From contig NC_019697.1 of assembly GCF_000317145.1 (NCBI RefSeq), positions 4,662,886-4,726,885 of the forward strand: a stretch of DNA of 64,000 nt. Reading direction: 5' to 3'. The notes beneath the pieces are model-generated. The model was not told where the DNA came from and ran no database searches. It was given only the letters and a program-made list of their open reading frames with translations. Shown here in pieces: positions 35,763 through 44,750 of the stretch (the stretch's first letter is position 1; the number at the start of each line of letters is the position of its first letter). The position numbers and the translations under genes were made by a program. The stretch is from Chamaesiphon minutus PCC 6605 (lineage in GTDB: Bacteria > Cyanobacteriota > Cyanobacteriia > Cyanobacteriales > Chamaesiphonaceae).

Positions 35763-36959
35763 ATGAATCTCGCTCCCGATCGTCCGCCAATCAAAATCCT
35801 TCAAGTCGTAGGGATGATGAATCGTGGGGGTGCGGAAACTTGGCTGATGCATGTCTTGCGGAATATCGATCGCAACATCTTCCAAATCGATTTTTTGGTC
35901 AGCACGACCGATGCCTGCGCTTATGATGACGAAATTCGCGCGCTCGGCGGTCGGGTTATCCCCTGCACGGGGCCATCGAATCCGCTGACATACGCCCGTA
36001 AATTCCAGCAGGTACTCCAAGAGTATGGCCCTTATGACGTCGTTCACAGCCATATTCATCACTATAACGGTTATATTCTGCGGTTGGCCGATCGGGCAGG
36101 CGTGCCGATTCGAGTTTGTCACAGCCATATCGACTCCACTGCTTTAGAAGCAAAATCTAGCTGGCTGCGGCGATTGTATTTTAAGTTGATGACGCGATGG
36201 ATCGATCGTCATGCGACCATCGGCTTGGGTTGTAGCGATGTGGCTAGTGCCAACTTATTCGGCAAAGACTGGCAGAAAGACTCGCGATGGCAAAAGTACT
36301 ACTGTAGTATCGACTTGACGCCGTTTGAAACAAAAGTCGATCCTCGGCAAGTGCGCGCCGAACTAGGCATACCCGCAGCAGCATTTGCGATCGGTCATGT
36401 CGGTCGCTTTCAAGAGCAAAAGAATCATACTTTTTTAGTCGATATTTTTGCCCAAGTACTCAAACGCGAACCGCAAGCTTATTTATTATTAATTGGTGAT
36501 GGGCCGCTGCGCGCTGAGATCGAGCGGCAAGTCGAACGTGCTGGGCTGGCCGAGCGGACGTTATTTACAGGCAGTCGCCCAGACGTACCAAACTTGATGA
36601 TGGGAGCAATGGATGCGTTTGTCATGCCTTCTTTGTGCGAGGGACTCCCGCTAGTGGGGATCGAGGTGCAAGCAGCCGGATTGCAAACCTTTTTGTCGGA
36701 GGCAATTACACCAGAAGTCTGTCTGGTCGAGCCACTAGTTCGGCAACTGAGTTTGTCCCAACCAGCCGCAATCTGGGCAGATGAAATCGTCCGCGCGCAC
36801 CGAGAGCGCGCAATCGATCGGCACAGTGCCTTAAAGACCATCCAACAGAGTACGTTTAATATTCAAGTTGGGATCGACCAATTAATGAAAGTTTATCGTG
36901 GCGATCGCCCAGACCAAGCGATGCAGAAAATAACCAATCGAGATAAAGCCATAATTTAA
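35763..36959 (+). CDS. GT4 family glycosyltransferase
   Basis: Retaining GT-B glycosyltransferase. N-terminal acceptor domain opens with ILQVVGMMNRGGAETWLMHVL, typical of capsule/exopolysaccharide GT4 enzymes. C-terminal donor domain: GHVGRFQEQKNH, LLIGDGPL, PDVPNLMMGAMDAFVMPS and EGLPLVGIE, the E-x7-E motif. ATG 35763 (MNLAPDRPP) is used; the frame is open from 35694 but the added residues are not domain-like. First of a plus-strand run GT4, Wzy-like, GT4. Sugar and acceptor unknown. Confidence 0.88.
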   Translation: MNLAPDRPPIKILQVVGMMNRGGAETWLMHVLRNIDRNIFQIDFLVSTTDACAYDDEIRALGGRVIPCTGPSNPLTYARKFQQVLQEYGPYDVVHSHIHHYNGYILRLADRAGVPIRVCHSHIDSTALEAKSSWLRRLYFKLMTRWIDRHATIGLGCSDVASANLFGKDWQKDSRWQKYYCSIDLTPFETKVDPRQVRAELGIPAAAFAIGHVGRFQEQKNHTFLVDIFAQVLKREPQAYLLLIGDGPLRAEIERQVERAGLAERTLFTGSRPDVPNLMMGAMDAFVMPSLCEGLPLVGIEVQAAGLQTFLSEAITPEVCLVEPLVRQLSLSQPAAIWADEIVRAHRERAIDRHSALKTIQQSTFNIQVGIDQLMKVYRGDRPDQAMQKITNRDKAII

Positions 36960-37022
36960 GTCGATCGGATTACGAAATAGCACGGGCATATTTTAGATCT
37001 GCGATTCTGCGCGGCAGACGCT

Positions 37023-38711
37023 ATGCGAACGGATGCGAACAAACACATACTGGTGGGGCAATGCGAGGTAATGGTACAAAAAGATAATAAAAGTTGGCTG
37101 GTAATGTTAACTCAATCATATATTTTGATTGGGCTGTTGATATTTGGACTGATTTATGCCGCCAGTCCATCAGGATTTATGCTGTCGGTAGATACATCAT
37201 TCCAGTTGATGTGTCAGCTATTTTTAGGGTTGGTAATTTGGTCTTTTGTATCTTGGTACCTGACGACCAAACGCCTATTCGATCCTTATGTATTGTTTTT
37301 GCTCTCGTCAATTATTTTTAATGGCGGCCAAATTATCCTCGAAGTTTTTCATCTCAACGAACTAGGATTTTTAGGCAACACATTTTCGGTAGCTGATGCT
37401 TTACAAATAGTTTATATCGTCACCCTATCGATCGCAACGATGCACTTTGGCGCGCTACTGTGCGTGGTACTCGATCGTCAAAAAAGTCAGTCTAGCAAAT
37501 TCTTAGAATTTCTCAATCGTGGTGCGGCAACCGATCCTTATACGCGACTGGGATTAGATCCATCTAACCAGCCTTCGGGTTTGCTCTCTTCTTCCCTGAC
37601 CGGAATTAGATCGTCGTCTTTACCCCCCAAAATTGCTGCTCCCTTTAGGTCATCCATCGTCCCCGCCAGAACCGCACTGATGGTCGGACAAATCTTGCTC
37701 TATCTTTCGATTATTCCCGTTATGGTAGTTGCCATTGGCGCAATTCAGGTGGCTAGATCTGGTGGTTATGCTTCGCTCTACGAACAACAAGCCGTAACTG
37801 GTGCAGCCGCATCCGTGCAGATTATTGCTGATTTTATGTTTCCAGGGGTATTTTTGACAATCGCAGCAGCACAACGCAAACCCCATTTACGCGTATTTGC
37901 CGTCCTCTGTATCTTGTTGTATACCTGCGCCAAACTGACGATCGGGACGCGGGGTGCGGCGGTGATGCCACTATTGGCAATGTTATGGCTATGGGATGGT
38001 GTCGTGCGCCCGATCCCCAGAGCTTTGTTAGCGGGGGTATCTGCACTAATGCTATTAGTCGTATTTCCACTAGTAGGCGCGACTCGAAATGAAGTGGCTG
38101 GGGTAGATGTCTTTTCAATTGACTTTATCACCAAAACCCTTACAGGTGTAGACAATCCCCTGGTTGCCTCGATTTCGGAGATGGGATTTAGTGCGACGAC
38201 GATCGGGTGGACGATCGACTTAGTGCCCAAAGTTAGACCATTTGCAGCAGGAATGACCTACCTGGTAGGGATGTTGGTACTGATTCCCAACGTCTTTTCA
38301 GCGGGGCGGCATCCAGCATTAACGATGTCTGGTTATGATATCCCAGACTTTTGGTTGGTTGGAGAACTCGACAGAGAATTTGCCCAAAGAGGTGGCAGTT
38401 TTGGGTTTTCCTTTATTTCGGAAGCCTATCTTAACTTCGGTTGGTTTGGCATCATTGTTTTGGGTTTACTTGGCTTTGGATTTGCCAAACTCGTCCAGTG
38501 GGCACTGCGAGAACGAGATCCGATCAAAATGGCAATTATCGCCATCTTTGTATCATTCTTTCTATTCTATCCACGCGGTTCTTCGGAGATGGTATTCCGA
38601 CCATTTGTTTGGTATTCTCTTTTTCCTTACTTGTGGATGAGATGGCTGAGTAAATTAAATGCCATCCGTATCAAAGGTCTTTTAAATGCACTGCGCAAGG
38701 GAGACAAATAA
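37023..38711 (+). CDS. Wzy-like polysaccharide polymerase
   Basis: 562-aa membrane protein with about twelve hydrophobic segments (first at about 28-48, LTQSYILIGLLIFGLIYAA) and a long soluble loop at about 150-215. The GTRGAAVMPLLAML motif and the large extracytoplasmic loop with PNVFSAGRHPA... and SFGFSFISEAYLNFGWFG match O-antigen polymerases, which join repeat units at the outer face of the inner membrane. Position between two glycosyltransferases and near a flippase supports this. ATG at 37023 may be 16 codons too early (alternative at 37071). Confidence 0.8.
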   Translation: MRTDANKHILVGQCEVMVQKDNKSWLVMLTQSYILIGLLIFGLIYAASPSGFMLSVDTSFQLMCQLFLGLVIWSFVSWYLTTKRLFDPYVLFLLSSIIFNGGQIILEVFHLNELGFLGNTFSVADALQIVYIVTLSIATMHFGALLCVVLDRQKSQSSKFLEFLNRGAATDPYTRLGLDPSNQPSGLLSSSLTGIRSSSLPPKIAAPFRSSIVPARTALMVGQILLYLSIIPVMVVAIGAIQVARSGGYASLYEQQAVTGAAASVQIIADFMFPGVFLTIAAAQRKPHLRVFAVLCILLYTCAKLTIGTRGAAVMPLLAMLWLWDGVVRPIPRALLAGVSALMLLVVFPLVGATRNEVAGVDVFSIDFITKTLTGVDNPLVASISEMGFSATTIGWTIDLVPKVRPFAAGMTYLVGMLVLIPNVFSAGRHPALTMSGYDIPDFWLVGELDREFAQRGGSFGFSFISEAYLNFGWFGIIVLGLLGFGFAKLVQWALRERDPIKMAIIAIFVSFFLFYPRGSSEMVFRPFVWYSLFPYLWMRWLSKLNAIRIKGLLNALRKGDK

Positions 38712-38885
38712 GTTCGCGCCCTCCACGATCTCGTACTGAATTTAACCAGCACTCAACCTCAAAGGTATACTCATTGTCTGTTATTATCGACTTAAACATA
38801 CAATGTCGAGTGCAGTTTCATCAAAAAGGATCGTTAGAGTTGGTATAAAATTTGTTAGAGTTTTAGATCGTAGCCAAATTTACAT

Positions 38886-40073
38886 ATGAAAGTAATTATC
38901 ACCCTCGAACATCGCTTCGACCGCACACCTGATGGCCGAGTGTGGACGCAAACAACTTTTCCTTATTCCTTCTGGCAACGATATCTCAAAGTATTCGATC
39001 GCGTGTGTGTAGTCGCGCGAATTCGCGATGTCCTCAGCGTAGATTCGGATTGGCAATTAGCTAGTGGCGACATGGTTTCATTTGCCGCCATCCCCAACTA
39101 TCTGGGACCAGTACAATATCTCAGGAAGATCGCCTCAGTCAAACAAGTTGTGCGCGCAACCGTCGGCCCCAATGATGCAATTATTATGCGCGTTCCTTCA
39201 CAAATATCTAACGATCTCCAACCATACTTGAAGCGCAACAATCACCCGTATGCGGTCGAAGTTGTGGCCGATCCTTACGATGTATTCGCACCCGGATCGA
39301 TCGATCATCCGCTGCGGCCATTGTTTCAGTGGTTATTTCCCCGTACTTTAAGGCGTATTTGTGCCAATGCAGCGGCAGCAGTATATGTGACCAAATTGGC
39401 TCTCCAACAACGCTACCCTTGCACGAATTTCTCGGTGGGAGTCTCGGATGTCGTTCTGCCCAAAGATCGGCTCGTTACGGAGCCGCGTCCAGTGCGGCAG
39501 GATTTAGATGTGGTGACATTGGTGTATGTCGGTACGATGTCGCAGATGTACAAAGCTCCCGATGTCTTAATTAAAGCCGTCGCTGCCTGCATCAAACAAG
39601 GACTTAATCTCCAACTCTACATGCTCGGAGACGGACAGTATCGATCGCAATTAGAAGCATTAGCTGCCGCCCAAGATGTTGGAGATCGCATTCAGCTCCT
39701 CGGACAGTTAGCTTCAGGCGATGCCGTCCAAACGCAACTAGATCGATCCGACTTATTCGTACTGGCATCTTATCAAGAAGGCTTACCCAGAGCCATGGTC
39801 GAAGCCATGGCCAGGGGACTGCCGTGTATTGGTTCGACGGTGGGGGGTATCCCAGAACTATTACCACCCGAAGATATGGTCGTACCGGGCGATATCGATG
39901 CACTCGCACGTAAAATTCGCGAAGTTGTTACCGATCCCAAACGGATGGCACGCATGTCGGCTCGGAATCTTGAAAAAGCCAGAGAGTATCGAGATGACGT
40001 ATTGCAACAGCAACGCACCGACTTTTATCAGCACGTCCGCGATTGCACCGAAGCCTGGGTCGCGAGTAAGTAA
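38886..40073 (+). CDS. GT4 family glycosyltransferase
   Basis: 395-aa GT-B enzyme. N-terminal domain begins KVIITLEHRFDRTPDGRVWT, close to a group of exopolysaccharide GT4 proteins. Donor domain: VYVGTMSQMYKAPDVLIKA, LYMLGDGQYRSQLEALA, DLFVLASYQ and EGLPRAMVE, the E-x7-E motif, followed by GIPELLPPEDMV. Start ATG 38886 has a plausible spacing. Follows the Wzy-like gene by 174 bases; convergent with the flippase. Confidence 0.88.
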   Translation: MKVIITLEHRFDRTPDGRVWTQTTFPYSFWQRYLKVFDRVCVVARIRDVLSVDSDWQLASGDMVSFAAIPNYLGPVQYLRKIASVKQVVRATVGPNDAIIMRVPSQISNDLQPYLKRNNHPYAVEVVADPYDVFAPGSIDHPLRPLFQWLFPRTLRRICANAAAAVYVTKLALQQRYPCTNFSVGVSDVVLPKDRLVTEPRPVRQDLDVVTLVYVGTMSQMYKAPDVLIKAVAACIKQGLNLQLYMLGDGQYRSQLEALAAAQDVGDRIQLLGQLASGDAVQTQLDRSDLFVLASYQEGLPRAMVEAMARGLPCIGSTVGGIPELLPPEDMVVPGDIDALARKIREVVTDPKRMARMSARNLEKAREYRDDVLQQQRTDFYQHVRDCTEAWVASK

Positions 40074-40309
40074 TCCCCACCGCACGCACATACTACCAAC
40101 TGCGGCGTTGCTGGATTGGAGTTTCAAACAGCTATTGATGGGGTTGGGTAGTTCGGCTCAGCTCGCTAACCGTTGAGACGATCGATTGGTCGGTCGTCTA
40201 AAACATTTATGACATACTAAATTGGGACATTAATTCTCAGTAAAACTGGCGGAATAGGCCATTCATTAATTACCCATACCTCATATTTGATGAGCGCGGT
40301 GGCTGAAGT

Positions 40310-41647
40310 TTAGTCGAGAGTTGATTCTGTCGCTTGGGAAGATTTAGCAATCTTATTTAAGGCATGAAAGATGACTCCCAAGCTCAACAGAGCCTGAGCG
40401 ATCGAACCGACAATCAATGCAATCGCCGCACCGATCGATCCTTGAGTGGGTACCAACCAAAAACAGATCGCCGCAGAGATGCCCGTTGTAATGGTAAACA
40501 ACGGCATTTGCACTCGAAAATACTGGGCGGCGGTCATGCCATAACCCATGAATGAAGCGACATAACCAATCCCTGCCGCTACCATCAGTAGTACGAATAA
40601 ATAAACCTGTTGCGCGTATTCGGGACGATATAAAATAGTCAAAATTTGTTTGCCTGCGATCGCGGCTACTAAGCTCGATACCCCACCCAACAACACGCCA
40701 ATTAATAAGGTTTTGAATAACAGACTTTTATACTCTTTACTATTGCCTGCGGCGTAGTATTTAGCCAATCGCGGACTGGCTGACTGTCCTAAGGCACTAA
40801 CTACAATCCCGCCAGCAATCATCAGATACGATAAGGCCGAAAAGATCCCTAGCTCGCGCTCGCCGAGATAACGCTCGATGAAATAGCGCGGGACGTTGGC
40901 ATTGAGCGAAATCAGCATCATCACTAGTCCCAAGGGTAAGGACAGCGTGACTAAGCTGCGAAGAGTATTAAGATCGAATCTTGGTTGCAACCAGTAGGCG
41001 AGGTTCTGTCTTCGTGGGTTTGATGTTTGGGCGGCTTCTAGGCTGTGCGCTGATGGTGCCGCTTTTAAAATCGCCAGACCGCGTGGAAGATCGTAACAGA
41101 GCAAAACTACTGCCCAAGTTGCTGTCAGTCCGATCGCCCCGCCTAACACCGTGTGAGTGGTGTAAACTCCGATCGCTAGCATCAGCAACGACAGTGGGCC
41201 TTTAATCGATAGCGAAATCGCAATCCGATCCATCCGTTCGTTAAACTGAAATAGACCGTGAAACACATCCGAAATTGATTCGATCGCTTTGGATAATCCG
41301 ATCGTGAAAATCACCAAACAGACTTCCCACCGATAGCCAGCCACGAGCGTAATTATCGCGATCGTTAGTAGTGACAAACCCAGACAAATTAATCTCAGCC
41401 CCAAATAGTCACCAAATACATACTGCTGTTTGACATCTGTAATTTGGATCTGCCGTAATTGGAGGTTGCCAAACATGATAACTGGTGCCGTCACCGCCAA
41501 TCCCAAAGTAAATTGCCCGACCATTTCGGGGCTGCCGAGTTTTGCCAGCACGACCAACATGCCCCACTGAGATGCTGCATAAATGATATTGCCAGCAAAA
41601 GTCCATGAAAAGTTTTGGCGGAGGCTCAGCGATTTTAGTGGTGGCAT
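40310..41647 (-). CDS. Wzx-like oligosaccharide flippase
   Basis: 445 aa with about twelve hydrophobic helices spaced evenly and short polar loops; the opening FSWTFAGNIIYAASQWGMLVVLAKLGSPE with VGQFTLGLAV is typical of the polysaccharide transport family. It flips lipid-linked repeat units to the outer face for Wzy. Read convergently with the glycosyltransferase at 38886. The N-terminal KSLSLRQNF looks like a true start. Confidence 0.88.
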   Translation of the reverse strand: MPPLKSLSLRQNFSWTFAGNIIYAASQWGMLVVLAKLGSPEMVGQFTLGLAVTAPVIMFGNLQLRQIQITDVKQQYVFGDYLGLRLICLGLSLLTIAIITLVAGYRWEVCLVIFTIGLSKAIESISDVFHGLFQFNERMDRIAISLSIKGPLSLLMLAIGVYTTHTVLGGAIGLTATWAVVLLCYDLPRGLAILKAAPSAHSLEAAQTSNPRRQNLAYWLQPRFDLNTLRSLVTLSLPLGLVMMLISLNANVPRYFIERYLGERELGIFSALSYLMIAGGIVVSALGQSASPRLAKYYAAGNSKEYKSLLFKTLLIGVLLGGVSSLVAAIAGKQILTILYRPEYAQQVYLFVLLMVAAGIGYVASFMGYGMTAAQYFRVQMPLFTITTGISAAICFWLVPTQGSIGAAIALIVGSIAQALLSLGVIFHALNKIAKSSQATESTLD

Positions 41648-42013
41648 TACTGCGATTTACGATTCGGTTTACCTTCACTTTAATCCATAAACGATCGCAT
41701 CATCCACGGTACTATTACTTATAAATTTATCACCAACTTCCCAGTCGATCGAAAGCAGTCTTCGCTCGACACTCGCACAGATACAGATTGTCATACTCAG
41801 CTCGATAAGTTGGTAGCAATCGCCGAATGGAAGTCGCTACAGATGTCTGAGCAGCTTGCCGATCGCTTTTAAGCTGTTCCTCATTTAATTTAATGTGCAT
41901 ATTGCCGCCTAACTGTCTCAAGGGTCAAAGCTGGCGTGTCGTCTGATGACGATCGCTCGTTAACCATTAGGAAAAAAACGATCTCTTCCCGCTCTCAACC
42001 AATCTCATCTAAT
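41648..42013. other. Spacer with a doubtful 63-codon frame
   Basis: A minus-strand frame at 41730-41921 (HIKLNEEQLKSDRQAAQ..., YNLYLCECRAK-like end) has mixed polar composition but no recognised family and no clear ribosome site; I do not call it a gene. Nothing else seen. Confidence 0.35.
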
Positions 42014-42043
42014 AAAAAACCCAAATTATAGTTAGAATTTGGG
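42014..42043 (-). terminator. Terminator of the KGK gene
   Basis: On the minus strand, GCCCAAATT-N8-AATTTGGG followed by TTTTTT (A run at 42014-42019). Clean stem of 8 bp with a full T tract, 77 bases after the gene's stop. Confidence 0.85.
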
Positions 42044-42119
42044 CTGTTATCTAATCGATCGATTTTCAATTGGTTCTGCCGGATCTCAAAACAATAGTTG
42101 TAATCGATTGCCAATATTT

Positions 42120-42572
42120 TTATTGACCATTATGATGAATACCCGTAAACACGTATTCGCTATTAACATATTCATCACTAGCTGAATCTTCTCGATCGCG
42201 AAGTGCGGCATCTGGCGAGTCCCGATCTCCAGGTAATAACATTTTTTCACCCGTATCTTCTACCATAAATTCAACTGAAACTTGGACCCGAACTTTACCT
42301 TTACACCATTGTCGGGTAGCCAGATCGAGAATCTCACAATTAATACCGTCATCGAACCATTGACAATGTTCGTTAGCCAATCGGGTCGAACCGATCATCC
42401 GAATGGGAATCTCTAAACCATGTTGACGTAGTTTCTGATCGATCGCCCTACCGACCGAGCCATCAAAAGATTGCCCGATCGCCCGCTTTAGCTTGCCAGC
42501 GCGAAACATTGCCTCGCCAAAGGCAATCACATCGTCGTCACCACAATCATAAGGAATAAGATTATTTGTCAT
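42120..42572 (-). CDS. KGK family protein
   Basis: 150-aa protein of a family restricted mostly to cyanobacteria and named for its W-x-KGK motif, here WCKGKVRVQVSVEF near residues 88-101. The N-terminal part (IPYDCGDDDVIAFGEAMFRAGKL) also fits. Function unknown. The C-terminal 35 residues are acidic and variable. Monocistronic with its own terminator. Confidence 0.82.
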   Translation of the reverse strand: MTNNLIPYDCGDDDVIAFGEAMFRAGKLKRAIGQSFDGSVGRAIDQKLRQHGLEIPIRMIGSTRLANEHCQWFDDGINCEILDLATRQWCKGKVRVQVSVEFMVEDTGEKMLLPGDRDSPDAALRDREDSASDEYVNSEYVFTGIHHNGQ

Positions 42573-43025
42573 AACATTTTTTTGTTATCAAAGGTTACTA
42601 CTATATACCATTAACATGATGCCATAATATACTCAAAACACACGTTATGGATGCCAGCATTTCGATCGAATCTAATTTTCGCAATTTATAACGTAAGTTC
42701 GAGGATTGCTACTCATGCTGGTGGCTAGATCTGTGAAAATTAGGTAGCTCGTTTACTCCCCAGTTAGAGAGCGATCGATGCGCCTCTGTCTCGATTATGA
42801 TGCCCACCCCCATCGTCGATCGAGCAGACCGTGGTAAATCCATCCAAGTTAGCCTCATGATGTTCCCGTTCGGTACCATAAACCAGCCCAGAGATTCCCT
42901 CTTCCCTCTGGGTGCGGTCTTGAGCTAAAATTGACATTCTGCAAATCGACTTCGGCAATGCGGCTATCAATACGTACCTGCCTCTAGATCGTAAGTATAA
43001 CTATTATTTAAATGGGATAAAGATC
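42573..43025. other. Divergent spacer, no gene seen
   Basis: Promoter region between the KGK gene and the aminotransferase. An open minus-strand frame at 42764-42970 lacks any protein character. GGGATAAAG just before 43026 may act as the aminotransferase ribosome site. Confidence 0.45.
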
Positions 43026-44174
43026 GTGGAAAATAAATTGATGTTGATGATTCCTGGCCCTACTCCAGTACCAGAAAACGTCTTGTTGGCTCTAGCCAAG
43101 CACCCGATCGGACATCGGAGTGGGGAATTTAGCCAAATTATGGCAGATGTTACGGCTAATCTCAAATGGTTGCACCAAACTCAAAATGATGTCTTGATGC
43201 TAACAGTTTCCGGTACCGGAGCCATGGAAGCAGGCATGATTAACTTCTTTAGCCCTGGAGATCGGGTATTAGTCGTTCATAATGGTAAGTTTGGCGAACG
43301 CTGGGCGGAAGTAGCCCAAGCATTTGCCCTCGATGTGGTAGAAGTTACCGCACCTTGGGGACAACCGATCGATCCTACTACCGTCCAAGCAGCATTAGAC
43401 GCCGATCCAGACAAAGCAATTAAAGGTGTCATTGTCACTCATAGCGAGACTTCCACTGGTGTGATCAACGACTTAGAAACCATTAGCAAACATGTCAAAG
43501 CTCATGGCGCGTTGATTATTGTCGATGCCGTCACTAGCTTGGGTGCTGTCAATGTGCCGATCGATGAATGGGGTCTAGATGTCGTCTGTTCTGGCTCACA
43601 AAAAGGATTTATGATTCCCCCCGGATTGGGTTTTGTCACCGTTAGCCCCAAAGCCTGGGAAGCTTATAAAGTAGCCAAACTACCCCGCTTCTATATGGAC
43701 TTGGGGCCATATAGTAAAGGTGCCGCCAAAAATACTACCCCCTTTACACCGCCAGTCAACTTGATTTTCGCGCTCCAAGCCGCACTCAAGATGATGAAAG
43801 CAGAAGGACTCGAACAGATTTTTGCCCGTCACCACCGCCACATGCTTGCCACCCGTGCCGCCGTTACCGCCATGGGCTTGCCCCTGTACGCACCAGAAGG
43901 GCACGGTAGTCCTGCCATTACCGCAGTGGCACCCACCACTGTCGATGCCGAGCAAGTCCGCAGTGTGATGAAGAAGAAATTCGATATCGTCCTCGCTGGC
44001 GGCCAGGATAGCCTCAAAGGTAAAATCTTCAGAATCGGTCATCTCGGCTTTGTCTGCGATCGGGATATCCTCACGGCGATAGCGGCTTTAGAAGCCACCC
44101 TCAGCGAACTCGGTCATACTGGCGGCACCCCTGGTGCTGGCGTCGCCGCCGCCGCCAAAATTTTGACTGCCTAA
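43026..44174 (+). CDS. Class V aminotransferase (serine-pyruvate / alanine-glyoxylate type)
   Basis: PLP-dependent enzyme. IPGPTPVPENVL at the start, GTGAMEAG (cofactor phosphate loop), D167 in IVDAVTSLG and the Schiff-base Lys193 in CSGSQKGFMIPPG. In cyanobacteria this protein is often annotated as soluble hydrogenase 42-kDa subunit, but the family is alanine/serine-glyoxylate aminotransferase acting in photorespiratory glycine-serine metabolism. Starts at GTG 43026; ATG 43038 is an alternative. 382 aa is normal; the last 20 residues are Gly/Ala-rich. Confidence 0.93.
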   Translation: MENKLMLMIPGPTPVPENVLLALAKHPIGHRSGEFSQIMADVTANLKWLHQTQNDVLMLTVSGTGAMEAGMINFFSPGDRVLVVHNGKFGERWAEVAQAFALDVVEVTAPWGQPIDPTTVQAALDADPDKAIKGVIVTHSETSTGVINDLETISKHVKAHGALIIVDAVTSLGAVNVPIDEWGLDVVCSGSQKGFMIPPGLGFVTVSPKAWEAYKVAKLPRFYMDLGPYSKGAAKNTTPFTPPVNLIFALQAALKMMKAEGLEQIFARHHRHMLATRAAVTAMGLPLYAPEGHGSPAITAVAPTTVDAEQVRSVMKKKFDIVLAGGQDSLKGKIFRIGHLGFVCDRDILTAIAALEATLSELGHTGGTPGAGVAAAAKILTA

Positions 44175-44225
44175 TCTCATTTATCCCAACGTAATTACTC
44201 ACAAGCCCGTGGGTACCAACAAGGG

Positions 44226-44260
44226 GCACCCCTACACAATTATCTGTAGGGGTGCTTTTT
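44226..44260 (+). terminator. Terminator after the aminotransferase
   Basis: GCACCCCTACA and TGTAGGGGTGC, a perfect 11-bp stem with an 8-base loop, followed by TTTTT at 44256-44260. Made of the same GTAGGGGT words as the repeat at 11842. Confidence 0.85.
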
Positions 44261-44750
44261 AGTTATATTGTCTCGATGCACTTAACCGTTGGTGGCGCAG
44301 CCTCGCCGAGCGGAGAGACGCGCATCGCTTCCAACTCTCATTATTAACAAATTTTAAGCTCGCAATTTTAGCTCGATTGTCTAAAATTGTGATAAATTAC
44401 TATGTCCGTGTAATCTAACATACACTAATCATATCTAGTTAAGGTTATGACTATGGTACCAAATTCTTTAATTAGGTATATCTTTTTGATAGCTTAAACC
44501 GAGTTTGTGATTCGATAAATCATCAATTGTGCATTCACTTTTTACTCGGCACATCTATGCTCGATTTTCATGTGTTTAATGATACTTTCTAGAGCGAATT
44601 ATACTGATTGCAATGGATGACTTTTCTCTAGGCTGGGGCAATTTAAATCGTGTAAGATCGTAATTCAATTGCTCTACCAGATCGGCTTCAGAAATCGAGA
44701 CTCACTACCTACTGTCTGTCGCAGCCTTTTGAATATCTTGGAAATTAACT
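44261..44750. other. AT-rich spacer upstream of the giant TPR gene
   Basis: A GC-rich dispersed repeat module (GCCTCGCCGAGCGGAGAGACGCG, about 44300-44322) then AT-rich DNA with no gene. Promoter not identified. Confidence 0.45.

Noticed and set aside
41730-41921. 63-codon minus-strand frame
   Set aside because: Some protein-like text, but no family or start signal; left as unresolved spacer.
42764-42970. 68-codon minus-strand frame
   Set aside because: Arbitrary composition in a promoter region; no motif.
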